A stretch of 64,000 nt of DNA from Trametes villosa (Eukaryota; Basidiomycota; Agaricomycetes; Polyporales; Polyporaceae). This document shows positions 35,265 through 44,463 of this stretch, piece after piece. The number at the start of each line of letters is the position of its first letter. The stretch's first letter is position 1. The stretch lies in contig PUDQ02000086.1 of the NCBI GenBank assembly GCA_002964805.2, positions 1 to 64,000 on the forward strand, read 5' to 3'. The translations under genes and the position numbers were made by a program. The notes under the pieces were generated by a model. That model was not told where the DNA came from and made no database searches. It saw only the letters and a list, made by a program, of their open reading frames with translations.

Positions 35265-37597
35265 TCACGCCTGCAGACCGTACACGTTCTGGTAGAACCC
35301 GATCTCCTTCTCGAGCGCCGCCTTGATGTTGTCCGCCTGGCGCCAGCCGTGACCCTCGCCCTCGAATACTGTATACTCGACTCGCCCACCGCGGCTCTTG
35401 ATGTTGCTCACAATGAGCTCAGCCTGCTGTGGCGGCACGACCGCGTCGATCGACCCCTGCAACACCTAACACCCGCCGTCAGCCTTCGCCCATCCCACAC
35501 AACCACCAAGGCCACAGCACTCACCAGCAAGGGCGCCTTGATGTTCTCCGCCAAATGGATCGGTGACCGCTTATGGTACAGCTCGGGCACCTCCTCCGGC
35601 GTCCCGCCGGCGAGCTTGAACAGGTACTGGCTCTCGAACTTGTGCGTGAACTCGCCGAGCTTCACGAGGTCCGAGATCCCGAACGAGGACGTGCCCGCGG
35701 CGAACACGTCCGGGGCCGTGCAAAGCGCCATGAGCACCGTGTACCCGCCCGCGGAGCGGCCCGTGATCGCGATCCGCTTCGGGTCGACGAGTGAGTGTGG
35801 CGGGGAGGAAAGCTGTTGGGCCGCGACGACGCAGTCTTGCACGTCGACGATGCCCCAGTTCCCTTCGAGACGCTTGCTGTGAGACGTCGCGTGAGAGGGG
35901 CGGACAGATCGAGAGGACGTGGGACTTACATGTACTTGCGGCCGAATCCACTGCTCCCGCCATAGTTCACGTCTATCCTAGATACAAGTGAGCGAAGAGC
36001 GCAGGAAATATGAAGCTAGCTCACCATGCAAATCCCCGGGACGTGTAATACTGTATAATCAGGTTCAGCTCCGGCGTGGCGCGCCCCGTCGGCCCACCAT
36101 GCGCGCTCAGCACCGCAGGTGGCTTCTCGCCCTCGGGCGCGACGAAGTCCGGGTTCACCGGCGGGTAGAACAGTACATGCACCGGCTCGCCCGTCTCGGG
36201 CACCTTGAGCGTGATGGAGCGCGGCACCGACAGGTACGCACGCGAGAACGGAAGCCCCTCCGCGCTCGCCTTCGCGTTCACGGGAGCGAAGTGCGGCTTC
36301 GCGTAGTCCTTGATGTTCGCGAGGACGATCCGCTCCGACTCGTCGTACTTCTGGCCACGGAAGACCACCGCGTCGTGCGTGACGCGCAGCAGCGACGCGA
36401 CGTTCACGTACGGGCTCTCGAGCTCCTCGAGCGTGCCCCCCACGAGGCTCACGAGGTAGAGCACGCTGCGGCCTTCCCGTAGCGCGGAGAACAGAGCCGT
36501 CTTCCCTTCAAGGTCGAGCGGGGCACCGAAGCTGAAGTCCAGGCGCCACATCGGCTCCGCGAAGTCCTCCGCAAGCGGTTCGGGGAGGACGGGGGAGGCC
36601 TTCCCCGCGGAGATGGAGTACGTCCATGGGTTGTAGTAGCCGGATTCGTCTGAGACGAAGAGGAGAAGGTCGTTGGACGCCCAGACGGGGTAGCCGGCGC
36701 TGATCTCGATACGCTTTCCCGCGACGTGCTTGTCGTTGCTCACGGTGAGCGAGCTCGCGTCAGCCTTCACGTCTGCGACGTGAACCTCGGCGCCCTCCCA
36801 GGGCATGTCCGGGTGGTACCACTGCAGCCACGTGAGGTGCGTGCCGTCGGGGGTAAAACCAGGGCTGGCATAGAAGTCGGCGCCGCTCACGAGCGGGGTG
36901 ACCGTCTTCTCCTGGGTGTTGAGCACACAGAGCGTAGTAACGACGTTCGAGGGTTCGGGGTAGGTGTGGTCTTCGCGGACGGCAACGAGCAGGTGAGGTT
37001 GAGTGGGGTGTACCGCGAACTTCGCATAACGGTGGTTCTTGTTCTCTAAAGGCCATATCTCAGCATGGGATGTGGCGCGGTTAGACAGGCGCAGGTATGT
37101 TGTACCCAAGCTGGCTGGCGGGGACGTGCTCTCGTACCTGGCGTCACAGCCTCTGGCTCTCCTCCCGCCTTCAGCCTGTACACACGGCTATCCTTGAAGT
37201 GCGAGAAGTAGATGACACCGTCGTACGCAACGGCCTGCCCTCCGCCGTACTGCACACCACGCCGATTGAAGTCGATCAGCGCCCGGCTTTCAACCGGTCA
37301 TTAAGACTCACCTCGTGTACTCCGTTCCGCGCACTCCATTCCTTTCCGAACACGTCTTCTCCTGTCCCCGTGTTCACGATCACGAGCCGGCCGCCTTCCT
37401 TTGAGCGTTGCTCGATGTGGTAGATCGTCGAGGTGACCGGGTCCACGAAGAGCTCGTCCGTCTTCGCTCCCTACCGTAGCACCGGTGTCAGGCTACATGC
37501 GTGTGCGCTGCGTAGTTTGCGAAGGACGTACGGTCTTCAGTAAGACATCGGTGGTGATGGGTGAGGTCCAAGTACCGTAGGGTGCCGTCTTCGTCAT
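35265..37597 (-). CDS. Prolyl-oligopeptidase family (S9) serine peptidase
   Basis: An alpha/beta-hydrolase peptidase with a beta-propeller cap, close to the S9C acylaminoacyl-peptidase / DPP-like group. It starts MTKTAPYGTWTSPITTDVLL at 37597. The propeller has GRLVIVNTGTGEDV, then EYGGGQAVAYDGVIYFSHFK. A large single exon follows (about 37080-36021: FTPDGTHLTWLQWYHPDMPW; PVWASNDLLLFVSDESGYYN). The hydrolase domain has VLSAHGGPTGRA, YGGSSGFGRKYM, the nucleophile elbow ITGRSAGGYTVLMAL, the Asp in VLQGSIDAVVPPQQAE and the His in FEGEGHGWR. All three catalytic residues are present. No signal peptide, so probably cytosolic. The C-terminus is NVYGLQA. Confidence 0.92.
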
Positions 37598-37762
37598 GGT
37601 GGTCAGAGGTCAGTACAGGTACACGGGCGCTTACAGATCTGCGCTGGACAGGAAGAGGAACCGGAACGCATGTCAAAACAACTGACACTGGCATGGGATG
37701 TGCGGTATTATTGTGTGTGAAGGTAGGATAACTAGTCAAACCTAAGGCCCAGCACCAGCCCT

Positions 37763-38735
37763 CTAAAGCACCAACGGTCCCTGCGGCCCGCCCATCTTCT
37801 CGCAGATCTCCCGGGCGTGGTCGTGGTACGCGACATGCAGACCTTCGTGGCTGCCCTCCAGTAGCAGGTTCGGGAGTATGCGAGTGTGGAAGAGACGGTG
37901 CGCAACAGAGCCACCCTGCGACGCGCGCATGCTTGAGCACAGCGCCGGGGGAGACGAAAGGAGGAGAGGAGGGTGCTCACAAACTGGTGGAAAACGCCGC
38001 CCACGATCGCCTCGACGGACGTCCCGTGCACCTTGTACATGCCCACTCCCCGCGCGTTGTCCCGCTCCAGGTTCATCAGCGGACTTGGCACGTCCACGTC
38101 CGGTCCGAGCGGTTTTGAGAAGCTGCCGACGTTCATGGGCCGCCACTTCAGAACCTTGCCGAGGCCCCATTTTGACGCGACGTGTTCGCCGAGGACGTAG
38201 GTGTTGAGCGCGCGTTCGATGAGGAGGTCGTAATTGTGCTCTGAGCGTAGCGCGGGAGAGGAGTGGATGAACATGAGCAGGTACGACTGGAGCACACGCC
38301 GGCCTGGATGTGCCAGTCAGTCCTCTGGTAGCGGCCAAGTAAAGCAACATGGGACGTACCGACGAAGGCCAGTCTGCCGTTATGCCTCCGCACAGCGTCG
38401 GGATGGCTGGCATGCGTCAATATTCGCGAAGCAAGTTCTGGAGGGAACTGCAAAGGAGAGAACACGTCGTTCAAGTGCCGCACCAGCACAGCGTCCTGCC
38501 TCTGCCACTCCTCACGAGACTTGCTCGGGGTTATGACCTGTGCACTCCGCGACGCCGACGTGCCAGCAGTGGTTTGAGCGACCTGGCCATACGAGCGCGA
38601 TGCCACTCTTGCGGCTGTTGTTTGGATAGTGAGCCCGCCGTAGGAGAAGTGACGGTGCCGCTACGCACCAACAGGTGTGGACAGTGGTGCGACCGCCCTG
38701 CGCAGCGCCTGCACACAAGCCCGATTTTTGAACAT
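37763..38735 (-). CDS. Mitochondrial ribosomal protein with RNase III fold (mL57/MRPL15-like)
   Basis: A large-subunit mitoribosome protein built on an inactive RNase III fold. The best start is ATG 38735: MFKNRACVQALRRAVAPLST, an Arg-rich presequence. A 54-nt intron (38615-38668) then joins in frame to RVASRSYGQVAQ. The RNase III-like part has LQFPPELASRILTHASHPDA, then NGRLAFVGRRVLQSYLLMFI. The family signature NERLEFLGDAVL has lost its acidic residues here, as expected for a ribosomal pseudo-nuclease. Next come YDLLIERALNTYVLGEHVAS and WGLGKVLKWRP. It ends KMGGPQGPLVL. mL44 is the alternative, but the expected dsRNA-binding domain is not seen. Divergent from MIC12. Confidence 0.72.
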
Positions 38736-39023
38736 CGCCTAGCCTCCCGAGTGGTCCCAGGAGCAGAGTGCAGACAATATTCCCCGAAAGAGAGGTCGTC
38801 GGGAACGACAGCGACGGCGAGAGCGAAAGTGAAAGGCACACCAGCGCCTACTGGTCCGCTTGCTCAAACGCCCGGTAATTCGCAGTTACTTTGGTTAGTT
38901 TGGGGCTTATAACCGGACTTATCTGCTGGTAATGTTCCAATACTTCCCGACCGCGACTTGCCCCGACTTGCTCATGAACCTCTGCGATCTCAGTACCCCA
39001 GCTGCGGCTTTCCTCATACCACT
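38736..39023. promoter_or_regulatory. Shared divergent promoter of two mitochondrial-protein genes
   Basis: 288 nt between the mitoribosomal gene (minus) and MIC12 (plus). It contains ttgctcaaacgcccggtaattcgc followed by actttggttagtttgggg. No TATA box is evident. Confidence 0.45.
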
Positions 39024-39517
39024 ATGTCGTTTGTAGTTGGAGCTGCCTCTGGTGCCCTGGTGGCGGGTGGCGTATGTCAAAAAACCGCTTAATGGAGGGA
39101 CCACACGAACTGATGTCGCATAACCAGGTGTACTATGGCCTGTCGTCCATGATATCGACGAGGTGAGCTGCGACGACCAGACCGCTCTCGGTACAGTCGA
39201 GACTGATGGGAGCTCAGGGCAGAACAGCATCGTTTTGAGTGCGTACACATGGCGTTGAGGCCGTTCAAGCTAGCTTACCACGACTCAGTTTACACCACCT
39301 CTCGGAGCGCCTGGTGAACGCAGCGTCCGATATACCGGCACCCACACCAGCTGCGGCGCGTATACCCCAGCGGCCGTTCGTCTCTATGCTCCAGAATAGC
39401 TGGAACAGCCAGGTCGAGACCCTCTTTCGGCGCACAGGAGACCTCGACCAGCAAGTTGTGGACTGGGCGCGGAAGACGTTATACGGCGGAGACGCTGCTC
39501 GGACGAAGCCCGAGTGA
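39024..39517 (+). CDS. MIC12: MICOS complex subunit MIC12-like (AIM5/FMP51)
   Basis: The product is a small (110 aa) inner-membrane protein of mitochondrial contact sites. Exons are 39024-39071, 39128-39162, 39218-39238 and 39289-39517; the third is 21 nt, and all junctions keep the frame. The N-terminal membrane segment is MSFVVGAASGALVAGGVYYG. It is followed by the conserved RAEQHRFDLHHLSERLV. The C-terminus has SMLQNSWNSQVETLFRRTGD, then VVDWARKTLYGG, matching the Trp-containing C-terminus of Mic12 proteins. Assignment is by layout and motifs; the family is short and diverged. Confidence 0.72.
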
Positions 39518-40971
39518 TATCCCATCATCTCCCTACTGCCATGCCCCGTTGTCGCTTCGACGAATATAGACCGCTATCCGCGCCCGCAATTTCCGACCTT
39601 CGTGCAACCACCCGCCACACAAGCTCGTCTTGCCAGTAAGCCGGTACCGGGCGCATTCAACGTTCGTATCTCGAAGAAGGCTGCTCGCCACTCTTCGGTG
39701 ACCTCGGTCATATTTGACTGACCCGCATGGTACGGTACGTGATATACATTCCAGACTTCCTGGAGGATTGCGCGCGTAGGAAGTCTCTCACAGGATGCGT
39801 GCTGATGCGGTGATCCCTATCGAAAACTAGTACCACTGAGGCGGTACTGCAGACAACGTTGCATGCCAGAAAGTGAGCCCCAGTCCCCAGGCGCCGCCGG
39901 TCGTTAGATGCGGCCATGGCACGAGCACGCTGTTTTACCGACCATGCCCGCAGTTGGGGCTCTCTGTGCCCGCACTCAGACATCCTCGCCGTGGTCGATG
40001 GATGAAAATCGCAGCACCTCCTTCTTTGATGCGCGTGGTGCCAGACTGAGCATCTTTGAAAGCCGAAAGCTCCTTTGCCACCGGGAGCCCTTGGCGATGA
40101 GGGTCTATTCGCAGACACGGGCATCTCACGGTATCCGCCAGGATGGTACTGCACAGAAGAAACGCCCCGGGATTGTGGCTGCCTCACTGCGTACCGGGGA
40201 TCCTTCACGCCCCGACCACGGGTTGAAGACCCCTGTAGCGCGCTCGCTCGTCAAGAGCATTCACTTGGGGCCGGTGCGTGACCATAGGGGTTGGGTTCTG
40301 CGCTGTGCGTCATTATCGCGCATGCTGAATGATCTGCAGCAGGGCCATGCACGAAACGCCTATGATGGAGCTGCGATGGTCGCAAAGTTATGCAATCCCG
40401 TGACCTGGACGAGCATGTCTAATCAAGACCGTGACCGCGTCTTTCATACGCCCACGGGGCTGACAAGCTTCTTCGACCGCGCCGTGCTCGATTGCCCCTC
40501 TCTTCCGAGTCTTCTGAATATCCGACGGCTCCTTCCCGGTGCAAAACTCGATCCCGGGCCCGATACTGGGACCCAGCATGTGGCGGTATTCGCAGCCGCC
40601 AGCCACCCCACGCACCCTCGAACCGTATATGGCATTCTGTCGTCAGAAATATCGTGGCGCCGTCGATGCAGGCCGCGTATCTCGGCTCGCCTGGGCGCGG
40701 GCAGGTGCATGCTCGATCTCGGGTTGGCATGGCACAATCCGGGGCACGCGTTTGGCTCGGGTCATGGATGAGAACGGCACAGCTCGCAACCCTACGCATC
40801 GCGGTGCGGCGCGCTCGGACTATCAAAATAGCCATTTGCCCTCCGGGGCGCGAGCTGGGATCGTCCGTTCAATGTCTCGGGAGCAGGGGGGTATAAAGCG
40901 CAGGGCAGGGTTCTTGGGGCCTCACACCCCTGGTGGTCCCGACACTCGTTATCCGCTAATTATCGTCTACC
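39518..40971. other. Intergenic 1.45 kb, MIC12 to catalase
   Basis: No gene accepted. A 287-codon open frame at 39908-40771 has no recognised motif and overlaps other open frames on both strands. TATAAAG at 40892-40898 serves the catalase gene. Confidence 0.5.
40892..40898 (+). promoter_or_regulatory. TATA box of catalase gene
   Basis: tataaag in a G-rich context (gggggtataaagcgc), 80 nt before the ATG at 40972. Confidence 0.7.
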
Positions 40972-43601
40972 ATGCTCTCAACTCCATTCCGCGTTCTACT
41001 CGCCGCCGTGTCTGTGGCCACCGCCGTGCGTGGATGGTACCCCGGCCAGGATGCTCCTGGACTGCGCCGGGAGACTGCCCCTCCTAGTCAGGCGGCCGCG
41101 TTCCAGTTCAATGTGAACGGCGGAGCAGAAGTCCAAGAGCAGACCTCCGGCAAGGACGCCTCCGAGGTCGAATACACTCTCGAGAACGGCTCCCCGTACC
41201 CACACCCGTACCAGTATCAGCGCATCAGCTCCGACGGTGAGTAGTAGTAGGAACCGCTCACACCTCGTATGCTTGCTGACCGAGCTTTGCTATCCACAGG
41301 CCCTCTCCTTCTACAGGACACTCATTTGCTCGAGCTGTTCGGATCTTTCGACCGCGAGCGCATCCCGGAGCGCGTGGTGCATGCTCGAGGAGGTCAGTAA
41401 CATCTTCCTGTCCCCGGCGACCCCGCAGTGTGCGCATGCTGATCGTGGCGTAGCGGGCGCGCACGGATACTTCGAGGTAACAAACGCTGAGTTTTGCAAA
41501 AACTACACGATGATGTACGTACTCCATTGTCAATAAACGAACGCCAGTACTCACCTTCAACGTGGTATGCAGGGACATGCTGAGCGAGAATGGCCTTAAA
41601 ACGCCTATTACTGGTGGGTCGGGGCGTCTCTATACGTTTATCGTCATGCTAACCCCACCGTCTTAGCTCGTTTCAGTACCGTCGGAGGAGAGTCTGGCTC
41701 AGCCGACGAAGCCCGCGATCCGCGTGGATTCGCTGTGAAGTGGGGTGACCCCCTTCCTCCGCACCGCTAATCGCTGAACATCGCGCGATACAGGTTCCGG
41801 ACGCGCAAAGGCGTTCTCGACATCGTCATGAACAGTAAGCTCTGCAACATTGTGCCGGCCGGAGATACCTCTAACGCCAAGCGTAGACACGCCCGTGTTC
41901 TTCATCCGTGACCCGGCGAAGTTCCCTCACTTCATCCATGTGCGTGCGGAATTTGTAACGCCTGCGCGCACCGTGGGCGAAGGCTGACCGAGCGACCGGT
42001 ACTTCCGCAGACGCAGAAGCGCCACCCGGCGAGCCACTTGCGCGACAAGGAGTGAGTGCTCCGCGCTCCGCCGCGAGTGAACCTCGGCTAAGCTCGCACG
42101 GCCGCACAGCATGTTCTGGGACTACCTCGGGTCGAACCCCGAGTCCCTGTATCAGGTTATGCGCCTCTTCTCGGACCTTGGCACGCCATACGGGTTCAGA
42201 CATATGAACGGATGGACCGGACATACCTATCGGTGCGTTCGCCGATCCTGCTTCTTTTGTGCGTACACGCCTGATACGAGAGTCGCGCCATCCGGCAGTT
42301 GGGTGAAGAACGACGGGTCGTGGTCGTACGTCCGGCTGTATGCGGAGACTATGCAGGGCGTGAAGAACTTCACCAACTCCGATGCGGCATCCATTTCCGG
42401 TGAGTTACCGTCGCTTCCACGGTCACGAAGGATGATCCTCATGCTCGGATCCTCGTCGTAGGGACGAACCCGGACTTTGCTACGCAAGACCTATACGAGT
42501 CGATCCAGAATGGCACGTATCCTGGATGGACGATGTTCGCCCAAGTCCTAAGTCCGGAGGCCGCTCAAACTTTCAAGTACAACGTCCTCGATTTGACCAA
42601 GTACGTCCCACCGGGTATTGCAACGTATGCTCTGTCGCTCACCCACACCAAGGGACTGGGGCTTCGATAACGTTGCACCTGTCGAGATCGGCAAGTTCTA
42701 CCTCACGCAGAACCCCGTTAAGTGCGCCCGAGATATCTTATCGTGCTGCCATCGTGTTGACCATGCCCCTATAGCTACTTTGCGGAAATTGAGCAAGCTG
42801 CGTTCTCACCCGCGAACATGGTCGATGGCTGGGCAGCATCTGCAGACCCTGTACTCCAGGCCCGACTCTTCTCCTACCCCGGTAAGTTGTCCCTCGCTTC
42901 TCGGATAAGAGGGAAGCTCACGCCGTCCTTCAGATGCACACCGCTATCGCTTGGGGGTGAACCACAAGGTAGCTATGTATCAATGCCTCGAGAGACCGCG
43001 ATCTCAACCATGCTATCCAGCAAATCCCCGTCAACGCCCCGATCAACCCTGTGGCCAACTTCGAGCGCGATGGGCACATGAACGTCAACGGCAACCAGGG
43101 CTCGCGTCCGAATTACCTGTCCACCCTCGAGAAGATCAAGCTCCCTCCCCGGGCCTACGTGGACGAGACCCACCAGCAGTGGACTGTCAGTAGCCTTCGA
43201 AGATCATGTTCATGTCTGATCTGACATATGCATGCGGATAGGGCGGCGCCGTGGCTTCACTCTCTGCGGTGACTGAGATCGACTTCGACTGGCCCCGTCA
43301 GTTCTGGAACTCCCTCTCCGAGCAAGACCAGCAGAACCTCATCAGGTTAGTATCTATTCACATCCATCTTTGTGATCCTCGACTGACCTCGCAACATAGC
43401 AACGTCGTCGGCCACCTCGGAGGTGCTCCTACGGAGAGCGTCCGCCAACGCATGGCGTCGCTCTTCTACTACGCCAACAGCACGTTGGGCCAGGCGATTG
43501 CGGACGGTGTCGGGGTGAAGGTAGCTCACCTGTCGTTCCCCGGGGGTCCCACATGGTACAATGTCACGGAGAACCCGGTGGGTAGCACCCTTGATTACTG
43601 A
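40972..43601 (+). CDS. Secreted heme catalase
   Basis: A monofunctional heme catalase of roughly 500 aa, breaking down hydrogen peroxide outside the cell or in the secretory pathway. The signal peptide is [40 protein letters not shown], then [20 protein letters not shown] contains the distal His. [20 protein letters not shown] and [17 protein letters not shown] (distal Asn) follow. HRYRLGVNH comes after RLFSYPD, which carries the proximal heme Tyr. There are about 14 short introns, several between very short exons, but the joined frame is intact throughout. It ends [10 protein letters not shown]. The nearby FAD oxidase would produce peroxide, a plausible functional link only. The repeat copy B begins 10 nt after the stop. 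Confidence 0.92.
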
Positions 43602-43611
43602 GGGTTAGCGA

Positions 43612-44340
43612 GGCTATAGAACTCGTATCGTTATTTTATGTCTATGGCTTTGCATCGTTTGACATTCGCAAGCTCGTATCGATGGGCCACTATCCACCAC
43701 ACTATCACCTCGTCCTTTTGGTTCATGCCCACTGCTTGTGTTGATTCGATAAACTGTGTAACTGACGCGACCGTAGAACGACTAGCTGAGATGCATCTCC
43801 GGTGGTGTGGGTCCGGCAACCTCGATGTAATGATGCGGCGTTTTTTCGACTTGTGCCTCTAGCAGTATCACATGAGTGCCAGTAGTCGTAGGGCTCTTGG
43901 CACATTCATGTAGAGTCTTATACGCGAGCATTGTCGGCCTGGTGGGTGTTGAGAAATTGGTCAAACGATGTAGCATGCATGGCAGTGGCGAGTTCAACGA
44001 CATCGGCAGCCCCAAAGCACACGACACCAGCAGGACGTACTGTACCCGCCAGGCGTTAAGCGAAGCGACGTAACCCTAGATTAGGGCGTGGGAAGGGGGA
44101 ACCCAGGCGATGGGTGGCCGGGGACGGGGGGACATAGGCGATATCATTGGCCTAGCAATGGTTAAGCGCCCATAAGCGCCCATTGCCTGGATAAATTTCC
44201 GAATTGGGAAGGGGGAGGGTAGGCGACGAGTGGCCGGGGACATGGGGACAAGCGCCCACATAGGCGAGGCGACGAGGCCCCCGGGACAGGGGACATCGCT
44301 TAACGTCTGGCGGGTACAGTAGAGCAGATAAGAATGCGGA
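43612..44340 (-). repeat. Dispersed repeat, copy B, interrupted by a MITE
   Basis: The first half (43614-43812) matches 427-640; the second half (43812-44039 plus 44320-44336) matches the reverse complement of 1-250. The halves are contiguous here, so this is the unrearranged form. The minus strand can be read, with one frame change at the junction, as a peptide HVILLEAQVEKTPHHYIEVA, then GPT, then RSTVASVTQFIESTQAVGMN, similar in copy A. It looks like a relic of a coding element. The outer ends are not defined. It abuts the catalase stop and may lie in its 3' UTR. Confidence 0.75.
44040..44319. mobile_element. 280-bp MITE with 23-bp terminal inverted repeats and TA target duplication
   Basis: The left end ctgtacccgccaggcgttaa (then gcg) is the reverse complement of the right end (44297-44319) with one mismatch. 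TA flanks both ends (44038-44039 and 44320-44321). Copy A of the host repeat shows the uninterrupted site with one TA at 17-18 (reverse complement), which proves insertion with TA duplication. There is no coding capacity. Internally, about 55 nt is imperfectly duplicated (44086-44141 and 44202-44266, both with gggaaggggga and gtggccgggga). A TA duplication and short TIRs point to mobilisation by a Tc1/mariner-like transposase. Confidence 0.88.
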
Positions 44341-44463
44341 TATGTCTACAAATACAAAGCGTTCACAGCACAACAAAACTAGATCCTCAGGCGCATCCAT
44401 CAACGAGAGCATCGACAGTCACTATCACGAAAACTATTGTCCGAGCCCAGCCTGGGTTCACCG

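Noticed and set aside
39908..40771. A 287-codon open frame on the plus strand upstream of the catalase gene
   Set aside because: It is antisense to and overlaps several other long frames, has mixed composition with no domain or repeat pattern, and covers the catalase promoter region. Long stop-free frames arise by chance in GC-rich DNA.
40972..43601. The catalase gene as a pseudogene
   Set aside because: Single frames contain many stops, but joining short exons at GT-AG borders restores every conserved catalase segment, including distal His, Asn and heme Tyr.
44069..44087. Telomere-like words (ccctagattaggg) inside the MITE, read as an internal telomere repeat
   Set aside because: Only one copy per strand, in imperfect palindromic form. 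No TTAGGG array.
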